Numbered from the stretch's first letter, positions 7,882 through 15,168 are shown. The stretch is DNA of 26,047 bases from an uncultured Enorma sp. (GCA_905210055.1 CAJLVH010000010.1:1-26047), one strand, 5' to 3'. Notes: generated by a model from the letters alone, not told the origin. Translations and numbers: made by a program.

Positions 7882-8706
7882 CTAGATGGAAAGCGGGGTG
7901 AGGAGGCCGTCCGGATACGCGACGCCTGCAAACACGAGGCCGTCTGCCGGTGCCGTGGGACCTGCAGCAGCGCGGTCGCACGCGGCGAGCGCTTCCGCGA
8001 CCCACGATTCATCGCGGCGATGCGAGCCCACCTCAACAAGCGTGCCCACGATGGTGCGCACCATCGAATGCAGGAAGGCGTTGCCCGTGATGGTGAACGA
8101 GAGCACGTCCTCACCGAGCTCGCAACCTCGTTCAAAACCGACGCTCATGACGTTCCGGCAGGTCGGCTTACCTTCTGCGGAAGACGCTTTGCAGAAGCTC
8201 TTGAAATCGTGCTCGCCCACAAGGCATGCAGCAGCGCGCGCCATGGCGGCGTCATCGAGCGGATAGCGCAGCCACCACACACGGTCGCGCGTAAGCACGG
8301 GGCGGTTCGGGCGATCTGCTATACGGTAGACATACGTCCGCGCAAGCGCGTCGAAGCGCGCGGAGAAGCCCTCCGGCGCGTGAAAGACCTCTTGCACGGC
8401 AATGCTGCGCGGTAAGAGCGCGTCCATGGCACGCAGCCAGCGCCTCGCCGCGATGTCGAGCTCCTCGTCCCGTGCGGAAAAGCTCACGTACTGGCTGAGC
8501 GCATGGACGCCGGCATCGGTGCGCCCGGCGCAGGTGAGCTCCACCTCACGGCGCAAAAAGGTCTCCAGCGCGCTCCTGAGCTCACCTGCCACGGTGCGCA
8601 CGCCCGTCTGCGGTTGCTCTGCGAACCCGCTGTATTGCCCACCTGCATAGGCGAGCCTGAGCACGATGGTCGCCTGAGGGGTACCCGCCTGCTCGAGCTG
8701 TTCCAT
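7882..8706 (-). CDS. truA: tRNA pseudouridine38-40 synthase TruA
   Basis: TruA converts uridines 38-40 of the tRNA anticodon arm to pseudouridine. The start chosen is ATG 8706 (274 residues), since AAGGGG lies 6 bases before it. The in-frame ATG at 8721 has no ribosome site. The AGRTDAGVHA motif supplies the catalytic aspartate D64. YAGGQYSGFAEQP near 20-32 and a C-terminal FLHSMVRTIVGTLVEVG block are family hallmarks. The reading begins 25 bases after the stop of the ECF transporter gene, suggesting one transcript. The order rplQ, ECF genes, truA is the same as in many Firmicutes. Confidence 0.96.
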   Translation of the reverse strand: MEQLEQAGTPQATIVLRLAYAGGQYSGFAEQPQTGVRTVAGELRSALETFLRREVELTCAGRTDAGVHALSQYVSFSARDEELDIAARRWLRAMDALLPRSIAVQEVFHAPEGFSARFDALARTYVYRIADRPNRPVLTRDRVWWLRYPLDDAAMARAAACLVGEHDFKSFCKASSAEGKPTCRNVMSVGFERGCELGEDVLSFTITGNAFLHSMVRTIVGTLVEVGSHRRDESWVAEALAACDRAAAGPTAPADGLVFAGVAYPDGLLTPLSI

Positions 8707-8731
8707 ATCATGCCCCTTCATATCGAGGTTG

Positions 8732-11299
8732 CTACCAAACCAGCGATGCCACGATGAGCACCACCATAGCGCATATCCCTGCTACAAGCACGCACGCGTC
8801 GCGCGCTGCGAGCGCGCGCGGCCGGGCGCGCCGCACTTCGGGCTCGAAGCAGCGGGCATCCATGGACTGCGCGATGCGATCAGCTCGCCGAAAAAGCCCC
8901 ACGACGAGCGGCGTGATGACGAACGCCCATGCCCGCACGCGTCGCATCACACCGCCGCCCTCGAAGTCGACGCCGCGCGCTGCCTGCGCACGCCGGATGC
9001 GTTCGGCCTCACTCGATACAAGCGGAATGAACCTGAGTGCCATCGAGAGCGTGAGCCCGATATCACCCACGGGAACGCCGACGGTCGCGAGCGGCGACAT
9101 GAGGCGGACAAAGGCATCGGCAAGCTGGGTGGGCGTGGTCGAAGCGCTCACCGAGAGCGCGAGCAGCACAAGGGCGACGATGCGTGCGATCGCCGTAACG
9201 GCGCGCACCGCACCGGCCGGGCTGAAACCAAAGGGTGCTGCCACCATGACCTCGGCCGTGCCGTCGAGCGAGATGAAGTTCACCGCGACGACGATGGCGA
9301 AGAGCACAAGCATGGGCTTCAGGGAATGCAGCGTCGCGCCTGCATGCATCCCGGAAAGGCGCGCGACGGCGAGCGCACAAAGGAGCCACACCGCAAGCGC
9401 CCAGGGAGCACCGGAGGCGAAGACGGCGATGGTCGCAGCCAAAAGGAGAATGACCTTCACGCGCGCATCGAGCGTGGCAAGCGGCGTGGAGGCCGGCGCG
9501 CTCTCCCGTACGGGCGTGGCGACGCTCGGCGCTCGCGCTGCCGATGTCCTGGGCAGCACAGCCGCCGCGTCTTCGGCCGTTCCTTCACGTGGAGCCCGCA
9601 GAAGCTCCTTGCACGCCCGAGCAAGCTCATACGACTCTGGCGGATCGATTCCCGCACGCTCAAAGGCGGAAAGATCCTCTTCGAGACTCGCGGGATCGCC
9701 CTCCCAGACGATAGACCCCGCGCGCATGAGCGCAACCCGGTCGCACGTATCCAACCATTCCTCGAGGTCGTGGCTGATGACGATAATCGGCATACCAGAG
9801 GCAGCGAGGTTGCGCACCAGGCGATGTAGCGCGCTCCTACCCGGTGCATCGAGCCCAGCGGTTGGTTCATCGAGCACGAGCGCGCGCGGAGCGGCCGTGA
9901 GGATGCTCGCGAGCGCGACGCGACGCGCCTGCCCTCCTGAAAGAGCGAAGGGATCGCGCTCGAGGAGCTCCTCGATACCCAGGAGGCCGGCAGCACGTGC
10001 AACTTCTTCCTGCACGCGCGCCTCATCAAAGTCGAGGTTTCGCGGAGCGAAGGCGAGCTCTGCCCCAACCGTTTCCAAAAAGAGCTGATCCTCCGGATCC
10101 TGGAACGCGATCGCTACCCTGCCGGGCGCAGGTGCCTCCCCGTTGACCACGATTGTCCCCGCCTGAACATCGACCAACCCCGCAACAGCGCAGGCGAGGG
10201 TCGTCTTTCCCGCCCCCGACGCTCCCGCAACAAGGGTCACGCTGCCCGCGGGGACGGCAAGCGAAACGTCGTGCAGCACCTCTGAGCCGCCACGCGAGAC
10301 GCACGCCCGTGCAATGGGTATTCCCGTTTGCCCCTTTGCGAAAGCGTTAGTATCCCGCGCAGTGCGAGACCCCGCGGAAGGCTCGGCGCCCGATTCCCCG
10401 CTACGTGTATGCATAGCCTGAACGAGAGCGCGAAGCGTCTCCGCACCCGCGCCGTCCGCGTCGCACTCTTCAGCGAGCCACGAGATGAGCGCATGCGGCT
10501 CGACACCCTGTTTCATGTCGTAACCACCCGCGCAGGCGGCACGCAGGGCGTCCACATAGGCAGCATGGGGCGATACGTCTGCAAGGCGATGGTCTTCGAG
10601 CGCTAGGAGCTCGATAGGCGTCGCTTCCCACGCGATGCGCCCGTCACGCAGGCAGTACACGCGATCGCACATGAGTGCCTCGAGCGGATCGTGCGTGATG
10701 AGCGCCACGCCCGCCCCCGAGCGGGCGACCCTCTGCACGAGCGCGCGGAACGACCCCCGTGCCGATGAGTCGAGTTGCGAGGTCGGCTCGTCGAGCACCA
10801 GATAGGCGGGCTCCATCGCGAGCACGGACGCGAACGCGAGCCGCTGCTGCTCGCCGCCGGAAAGCTCCGCTATGGCACGGTCCTCGAAGCCCGTGAGCCC
10901 CGCCGCCGCCAGCGCACGTTGGGTGCGGTCGTTGATCTTTAGCTCGTCGAGGCCGAGGTTTTCCAACCCGAAGGCGACCTCGTCCGCAGCGACGGTCGAT
11001 ATGATCTGGTCGGCGGGTGCCTGGCCAAGACGGCCAACGAGACGCCGAATGCGGCGCTGTCCGTCTGCGGTGGCGCTCGTTATGCCGTCTACGCTCACAA
11101 GCCCCTCATCGGGCGCCTGAGCGCCGCACATAAGACGAGCGAGCGTGGATTTGCCTGAACCGTTCAGGCCGACAAAGCCCACAAGCTCGCCCGGAGCGAT
11201 TCGACAGCACACGCGATCGAGGGCATAGCGAGGCGCGGTCGCCCGCCCCGTGCCTTCTGCATCGATTAACCGTACCGTTGCATTGCGAACCTGGAGCAC
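8732..11299 (-). CDS. ECF transporter energy module: EcfA1-EcfA2-EcfT fused in one protein
   Basis: One 855-residue reading frame holds the whole energy-coupling module that drives vitamin or metal uptake by separate S components. ATPase 1 (about 1-260) has Walker A GLNGSGKST (44-52), signature LSGGEQQR (146-153), Walker B LVLDEPT (167-173) and H203. A linker of about 60 residues leads to ATPase 2 (about 325-560), with GASGAGKTT (359-367), Q-loop FQDPEDQ (399-405), LSGGQARR (453-460), LVLDEPT (474-480) and H510. A Pro/Ala-rich linker (570-605) precedes the membrane EcfT domain (about 607-855). EcfT has coupling motifs AARG (773-776) and DARC (814-817); the second has Cys where Gly is usual. 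GTG 11299 lies behind GGGGGAGG. The position between rplQ and truA matches separate ecfA1-ecfA2-ecfT genes in Firmicutes. No S component is nearby, so the substrate is unknown. Confidence 0.9.
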   Translation of the reverse strand: MLQVRNATVRLIDAEGTGRATAPRYALDRVCCRIAPGELVGFVGLNGSGKSTLARLMCGAQAPDEGLVSVDGITSATADGQRRIRRLVGRLGQAPADQIISTVAADEVAFGLENLGLDELKINDRTQRALAAAGLTGFEDRAIAELSGGEQQRLAFASVLAMEPAYLVLDEPTSQLDSSARGSFRALVQRVARSGAGVALITHDPLEALMCDRVYCLRDGRIAWEATPIELLALEDHRLADVSPHAAYVDALRAACAGGYDMKQGVEPHALISWLAEECDADGAGAETLRALVQAMHTRSGESGAEPSAGSRTARDTNAFAKGQTGIPIARACVSRGGSEVLHDVSLAVPAGSVTLVAGASGAGKTTLACAVAGLVDVQAGTIVVNGEAPAPGRVAIAFQDPEDQLFLETVGAELAFAPRNLDFDEARVQEEVARAAGLLGIEELLERDPFALSGGQARRVALASILTAAPRALVLDEPTAGLDAPGRSALHRLVRNLAASGMPIIVISHDLEEWLDTCDRVALMRAGSIVWEGDPASLEEDLSAFERAGIDPPESYELARACKELLRAPREGTAEDAAAVLPRTSAARAPSVATPVRESAPASTPLATLDARVKVILLLAATIAVFASGAPWALAVWLLCALAVARLSGMHAGATLHSLKPMLVLFAIVVAVNFISLDGTAEVMVAAPFGFSPAGAVRAVTAIARIVALVLLALSVSASTTPTQLADAFVRLMSPLATVGVPVGDIGLTLSMALRFIPLVSSEAERIRRAQAARGVDFEGGGVMRRVRAWAFVITPLVVGLFRRADRIAQSMDARCFEPEVRRARPRALAARDACVLVAGICAMVVLIVASLVW

Positions 11300-11328
11300 G
11301 CGCCTGCACCTCCCCCATATCACCTACG

Positions 11329-11359
11329 AAAAAAGGCCCCACCACAGGGCAGGGCCTTT
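11329..11359 (-). terminator. Rho-independent terminator after rplQ
   Basis: Downstream of the rplQ stop, AAAGGCCC and GGGCCTTT form an 8-bp stem around a 12-base loop, followed on the minus strand by a run of T. This is the clearest intrinsic terminator in the window. It probably ends the ribosomal operon before the ECF gene, which begins about 30 bases later. Confidence 0.8.
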
Positions 11360-11381
11360 CAACATGCACGATGACGCGAGC

Positions 11382-11855
11382 TTACTCGGCGTCCTTCTCC
11401 TCGGCGGGTGCCTCCTCCTCGGCCTCCTCGACCTTCTTCGGCGCGACCGGCTTCACGGGCGCGGCAGCAGCCTTCTTGACCTTGGGAGTGCAAGGCTCGG
11501 ACACGATCTCGATGATGACCATCCGAGCGTTGTCGCCCTTGCGGGGACCGAGCTTCATGATGCGGGTGTAACCACCGTTGCGATCAGCCCACATGCCCTG
11601 CGCGGCCTTGTCGAAGATCTCGGCCACGAGATCCTTATCGCCGAGCTTGGCGATAGCAAGGCGGCGAGAGTGCAGGTCGCCCTTCTTGGCCCACGTGATG
11701 ATGGGCTCGGCGAAGCTGCGGAGCGCCTTCGCACGGGTTTCGGTGGTCTTGATGCGGTCATAGGTGAACAGCGCCTGGGCAAGGCTCTTCTTCATGGCCT
11801 TGGTGTGGCTCGCATCGGTACCGAGCTTCAGGCCCTTCTTCTTGTTGTGACGCAT
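11382..11855 (-). CDS. rplQ: 50S ribosomal protein L17 with charged C-terminal tail
   Basis: L17 lies near the exit tunnel of the large subunit. The first about 118 residues match the family throughout: MRHNKKKGLKLG at the start, a helical AMKKSLAQALFTYDRIKTT block, and GGYTRIMKLGPRKGDNA followed by a final beta strand. At 157 residues it is about 35 longer than the usual 115-125. The extra tail is Lys/Ala/Pro-rich and then Glu-rich. Such tails occur in other actinobacterial L17 proteins. It follows rpoA by 30 bases, as is standard, and is the last gene of the ribosomal run. Confidence 0.98.
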   Translation of the reverse strand: MRHNKKKGLKLGTDASHTKAMKKSLAQALFTYDRIKTTETRAKALRSFAEPIITWAKKGDLHSRRLAIAKLGDKDLVAEIFDKAAQGMWADRNGGYTRIMKLGPRKGDNARMVIIEIVSEPCTPKVKKAAAAPVKPVAPKKVEEAEEEAPAEEKDAE

Positions 11856-11885
11856 GGTCTCGTTTCTCCTCTATATGCTGGCCAC

Positions 11886-12830
11886 TTAAGCCTTCAGGCT
11901 CAGGCCCATCGACTCAAGCTTGTCCTTGACTTCCTCGATCGACTTCACGCCGAAGTTGCGGATGTTCAGAAGATCGTTCTCGGAGAACTCCACAAGCTGA
12001 CGCACGGAGTGGATGCTCGCGCGCTTCAAGCAGTTGTAGGAGCGAACCGAGAGATCGAGATCCTCGATCTGCTTGTCGAGCTCGGCGTTGTCGTTCGTAA
12101 CCTCGGGGGCGAAGATCGAAGCCTCCTCCTCGACCTCGGGGGTCTCGGCGAGGTTCATGAACGCGGCCATGTGCTGGTTGATGATGTTCGCAGCCTGCAC
12201 CACGGCTTCGCGCGGCGTGATGGCGCCGTTGGTCTCGATCTCGAGCACAAGGCGGTCGTAGTCGGTGTGCTGGCCGACGCGGCAAGCCTCGACGAGCTTG
12301 GCGCAGCGGCGCACCGGCGAGAAGAGCGAGTCCACGTGGATGTAGCCGATCGGGTCGTTATCGCGCTTGTTGCCCTCGTAGGACACATAGCCGCGGCCGT
12401 GACCGATACGCATGCTCATCGTGAGATGACCGCCCTCGTTGAGGGTCGCGATATGCTGCTCGGGGTTGACGAGCTCGAACTCAGACGGGATGAAGAAATC
12501 CGCGCCGGTGACCTCGCACGGGCCATCGATCGAGATGGTCGCGGTACCCTCGTCGGCAGACATCCCGTTGGCACGGAACACCAGACCCTTCACGTTGAGG
12601 ACGATGTCGGTGACATCCTCCACCATGTTCGGGATGGTCATGAACTCGTGCTGGACGCCATCGATCTTGATCGCCTCGACGGCAGCACCCTCGAGCGAGG
12701 ACAGCAGTACGCGACGAAGCGAGTTGCCGAGGGTGTCGCCGTAGCCGCGCTCGAGCGGCTCGGCAGACACACGCGCCGACGTCTCGTTGATCTCTTCGAC
12801 CTGAACCTGAGGCCTAATGAATTCTGACAT
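11886..12830 (-). CDS. rpoA: RNA polymerase alpha subunit
   Basis: Alpha dimerises to start RNA polymerase assembly, and its C-terminal domain contacts UP elements and regulators. The 314-residue product has the dimerisation block LGNSLRRVLLSSLEGAAV (about 31-48) and the NTD beta sheets. An acidic linker follows (about 228-250). The C-terminal helix-hairpin-helix domain has LDLSVRSYNCLKRA and NIRNFGVKSIEEVKDKL. The length is normal. The ATG is preceded by GGAGG at 7 bases. It lies between rpsD and rplQ, as in the conserved alpha operon. Confidence 0.99.
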   Translation of the reverse strand: MSEFIRPQVQVEEINETSARVSAEPLERGYGDTLGNSLRRVLLSSLEGAAVEAIKIDGVQHEFMTIPNMVEDVTDIVLNVKGLVFRANGMSADEGTATISIDGPCEVTGADFFIPSEFELVNPEQHIATLNEGGHLTMSMRIGHGRGYVSYEGNKRDNDPIGYIHVDSLFSPVRRCAKLVEACRVGQHTDYDRLVLEIETNGAITPREAVVQAANIINQHMAAFMNLAETPEVEEEASIFAPEVTNDNAELDKQIEDLDLSVRSYNCLKRASIHSVRQLVEFSENDLLNIRNFGVKSIEEVKDKLESMGLSLKA

Positions 12831-12864
12831 GTATTAACCTCCAGCCTCAGCAGCCCAAATTGGA

Positions 12865-13461
12865 CTACTTCGAGTAGAGCTCGACGATGAGCTGCTCTTG
12901 GATATCGGTGCTGATCTGCTCACGCGCGGGCAGCGAGAGCACGTTACCAGAGAGCTTCTCGATATCGACCTCGAGCCAGCCGGGCACCTCGAAGCGCTCG
13001 GACTGGATGAGAGCCTCCTTGATGGGGAGGAGGTCACGGTACTTCTCGCCCACGGCGATGACGTCGCCGGGCTTGACGAGGTAGCTGGGGATGTCGACAC
13101 GGCGGCCATTCACCGTGAAGTGGCCGTGCGTAACCGTCTGACGGGCCTCGCGACGGGTGCGGGCGAAGCCGAGGCGGAACACGACGTTGTCGAGACGGCT
13201 CTCGAGGAGCACCATGAGGTTCTCGCCGGTGATGCCGTTCATCTTGCGTGCACGCTCGTAGTAGCGGCGGAACTGCTTCTCGAGCACGCCGTAGATGAAC
13301 TTCGCCTTCTGCTTCTCGCGCAGCTGCATGCCGTACTCAGATTCCTTGCGACGGCGGCGGGGCTGACGCTTCGATTCCTTCTTGCTGCTATAGCCGAGCT
13401 CAACGGGATCGATCCCGAGCTGGCGGCAGCGCTTAAGAACAGGAGTCCTGTCGATTGCCAT
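12865..13461 (-). CDS. rpsD: 30S ribosomal protein S4
   Basis: S4 nucleates assembly of the 16S 5' domain, and in several bacteria it represses its own operon. The 198 residues show the N-terminal basic region without the four zinc cysteines (a C-minus form), and an S4 RNA-binding domain from about residue 88 (LESRLDNVVFRLGFARTRRE). HGHFTVNGRRVDIPSYLVKPGD follows in the same domain. It is 21 bases from rpsK and 34 from rpoA. Confidence 0.98.
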   Translation of the reverse strand: MAIDRTPVLKRCRQLGIDPVELGYSSKKESKRQPRRRRKESEYGMQLREKQKAKFIYGVLEKQFRRYYERARKMNGITGENLMVLLESRLDNVVFRLGFARTRREARQTVTHGHFTVNGRRVDIPSYLVKPGDVIAVGEKYRDLLPIKEALIQSERFEVPGWLEVDIEKLSGNVLSLPAREQISTDIQEQLIVELYSK

Positions 13462-13482
13462 GGTAATGCGATCCTTTCGATA

Positions 13483-13890
13483 TTACACGCGGCGACGCTT
13501 CTTGGGGCGGCAGCCGTTGTGCGGGATGGGGGTCTTGTCCTGGATGCTCGTGACCTCGAGGCCAGCGGCCTGCAGCGAGCGGATGGCGGTCTCGCGGCCG
13601 GAGCCCGGGCCCTTCACGAACACGGCGACCTTGTGCATCCCGTGCTCCATGGCGGCCTTGGCGCAGGCCTCGGCAGCCATCTGGGCAGCGAACGGGGTGC
13701 TCTTACGCGAACCCTTGAAGCCCACCTGGCCAGCCGACTTCCAGGCAATGACGTTGCCCTGCGGATCGGTGATCGAGATGATCGTGTTGTTGAAGGTGGA
13801 GCGGATGTGAGCCTGCCCCACGGAGATGTTCTTGCGGTCGGCGCGCTTCACACGAGTAACGGCGCCGCGCTTGTTCTTTGCAGTAGCCAT
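13483..13890 (-). CDS. rpsK: 30S ribosomal protein S11
   Basis: S11 sits in the small-subunit platform near the mRNA exit. The 135 residues have a lysine-rich start, then AHIRSTFNNTIISITDPQGN and AAEACAKAAMEHGMHKVAVFVKGPGSGRE motifs. It ends in the invariant IPHNGCRPKKRRRV. The start is ATG 13890, with rpsM ending 14 bases upstream. Confidence 0.99.
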   Translation of the reverse strand: MATAKNKRGAVTRVKRADRKNISVGQAHIRSTFNNTIISITDPQGNVIAWKSAGQVGFKGSRKSTPFAAQMAAEACAKAAMEHGMHKVAVFVKGPGSGRETAIRSLQAAGLEVTSIQDKTPIPHNGCRPKKRRRV

Positions 13891-13904
13891 TGGTTAAGCG
13901 CTCC

Positions 13905-14279
13905 CTACTTCTTCTTCTTGGCACCGATCTGACGCTTCGGACCCTTGCGGGTGCGAGCGTTGGTGTGCGTGCGCTGGCCGCGGACCGGAAGGCCCTTGCG
14001 GTGGCGCAGGCCACGGTAGCAACCGATGTCCATAAGGCGCTTAACGTTCTGGTTACGCTCACGACGCAGGTCACCCTCGATCATGAGGTGCTGCTCGTCG
14101 ATGTACTTGCGGATGACGTCGACCTCTTCGTCGGTGAGATCCTTAACGCGGGTATCCGGGTTGATGTTGGTCTCGGCGCAGATCTTAGACGCCGTGGTGC
14201 GGCCGATGCCGTAAATGTAGGTCAAACCGATCTCGATGCGCTTCTCGCGCGGCAGATCGACACCACTGATACGGGCCAA
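13905..14279 (-). CDS. rpsM: 30S ribosomal protein S13, TTG start
   Basis: S13 contacts the P-site tRNA and bridges to the large subunit. The 124 residues begin MARISGVDLPREKRIEIGL and contain GIGRTTASKI and DIGCYRGLRHRKGLPVRGQRT, ending in a lysine run. The initiator codon is TTG (14279-14277), 7 bases after GGAG. No ATG or GTG lies nearby in frame, and the family start matches here, so TTG appears real and could keep initiation low. Confidence 0.98.
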   Translation of the reverse strand: MARISGVDLPREKRIEIGLTYIYGIGRTTASKICAETNINPDTRVKDLTDEEVDVIRKYIDEQHLMIEGDLRRERNQNVKRLMDIGCYRGLRHRKGLPVRGQRTHTNARTRKGPKRQIGAKKKK

Positions 14280-14294
14280 TGTAGTTCTCCTCTC

Positions 14295-14408
14295 TTAACC
14301 CTGACGCTGCTTGTGGCGCGGATTCTCGCAGATGACGAGGACCTTTCCGTGGCGCCTGATGATCTTGCACTTATCGCACATCTTCTTGACCGAAGGACGT
14401 ACCTTCAT
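14295..14408 (-). CDS. rpmJ: 50S ribosomal protein L36
   Basis: A 37-residue gene, MKVRPSVKKMCDKCK at the start and ENPRHKQRQG at the end. C11, C14, C27 and H32 form the zinc-binding set of the C-plus form of L36, which packs against 23S rRNA helices. AAAGGAAG precedes the ATG. It stands 15 bases before rpsM and about 140 after infA, as in the standard alpha operon. Confidence 0.98.
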   Translation of the reverse strand: MKVRPSVKKMCDKCKIIRRHGKVLVICENPRHKQRQG

Positions 14409-14521
14409 CGTTCTTCCTTTCGGTAGTGCTCAAACTACAAACCTACTATCTACTCGTCCAGCCGCAGACGTGAATTACCAAGGCTGGTTGCGCACACGCA
14501 CGGTTGAGCATGCCGAACGCT

Positions 14522-14547
14522 GCGCGGGGCGACCCGCCCCAGGGCGC
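14522..14547 (-). promoter_or_regulatory. GC-rich hairpin after infA
   Basis: GGGGCG (14526-14531) pairs with CGCCCC (14535-14540) across a 3-base loop, and outer GCGC/GCGC pairing is possible across a 3-base bulge. It starts 3 bases after the infA stop and lacks a U-run. It may set relative infA and rpmJ mRNA levels (inference). The remainder of the 142-base infA-rpmJ gap holds no other clear feature. Confidence 0.4.
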
Positions 14548-14550
14548 TGC

Positions 14551-14775
14551 CTACTTATAGCGATAGGTGATGCGTCCGCGGGTGAGGTCGTAGGGCGAAA
14601 GCTCGACAACGACCTTGTCACCGGGAAGGATGCGGATATAGTTCATGCGGATCTTGCCCGAGATGGAGCAGAGCACCGTATGACCGTTACCCAGATCGAC
14701 ACGGAACATCGCGTTGGGCAGCGGCTCGGTGACCGTACCCTCGAGTTCGATTGCGTCTTCCTTCTTCACAAGCAC
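14551..14775 (-). CDS. infA: Translation initiation factor IF-1
   Basis: IF-1 binds the ribosomal A site during initiation. It is a single OB-fold, seen here in IELEGTVTEPLPNAMFRVDL and MNYIRILPGDKVVVELSPYDLTRGRITYRYK. Two GTG codons compete as start: 14775 (74 residues) and 14769 (72 residues, beginning MKKEDAIEL, nearer the usual 72). GAGAGA lies 5 and 11 bases before them. An ATG at 14777 is out of frame and stops after three codons. The region upstream, towards map, is filled with palindromes. Confidence 0.97.
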   Translation of the reverse strand: MLVKKEDAIELEGTVTEPLPNAMFRVDLGNGHTVLCSISGKIRMNYIRILPGDKVVVELSPYDLTRGRITYRYK

Positions 14776-14858
14776 ATCTTTCTCTCGAATGATGACAGCA
14801 GCGACTTATGATACAACAACTTCTGTGTCGTTCATGTGTTTTTCACATCGATCCTACA

Positions 14859-14946
14859 CCGTTCGCGGAGTCGGACATACCCTCCCGTGCTCAGACAGCG
14901 CTGACGCGAACTGCGCGCGGGAGGGTATGTCCGACTCCGCGAACGG
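14859..14946. repeat. Palindrome A: 29-bp perfect arms around a conserved 30-base core
   Basis: Arms 14859-14887 and 14918-14946 are exact reverse complements over 29 bases. The 30-base loop contains cagcgctg and cgcgaactgcgcg. Its reverse complement is almost identical to the loop of palindrome C (15060-15144), while the arms differ. No protein is plausible here. The element lies about 80 bases before infA in the map-infA gap. Confidence 0.9.
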
Positions 14947-14970
14947 AACATCCGGCTCGAGTTCAGCGCT

Positions 14971-15048
14971 GGCATGTCCCAAAATGCACCTGTCCCTTTT
15001 TGGGACAAGCATGTCCCAAAAAGGGACAGGTGCATTTTGGGACATGCC
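14971..15048. repeat. Palindrome B: 37-bp perfect hairpin with 4-base loop, GGGAC family
   Basis: Arms 14971-15007 and 15012-15048 are perfect reverse complements over 37 bases around the loop agca. GTTCAG/CTGAAC (14961-14966, 15048-15053) extends pairing outward. The arm contains gggacaggtgcattttggga, which aligns with the arm of the 1668-1774 palindrome. It lies between palindromes A and C. As RNA it would be an extremely stable rod, and as DNA it could extrude a cruciform. Confidence 0.92.
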
Positions 15049-15059
15049 TGAACTAGAAG

Positions 15060-15144
15060 GCTGGGCGGGCTCCCGTATATCGTTCCGCGCGCAGTTCGCG
15101 CAGCGCTGTTTGAGCACGGAATGATATACGGGAGGCCGCCCAGC
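15060..15144. repeat. Palindrome C: 28-bp arms around the same core as A, inverted
   Basis: Arms 15060-15087 and 15117-15144 match over 28 bases with two mismatches. The 29-base loop (15088-15116) reads cgcgcagttcgcg, cagcgctgt, ttgagca. It equals the inverted loop of palindrome A apart from one missing base and one substitution. The element begins 24 bases past the map stop. Together A, B and C fill most of the 393-base map-infA gap; nothing else there is recognisable. Confidence 0.88.
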
Positions 15145-15168
15145 CCCCTTACAGGTTGAGCGTTCTCG

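Noticed and set aside
14859..15144. CRISPR array
   Set aside because: The repeats are palindromes of two families in opposite orientations without regular spacers, and no cas gene is present.
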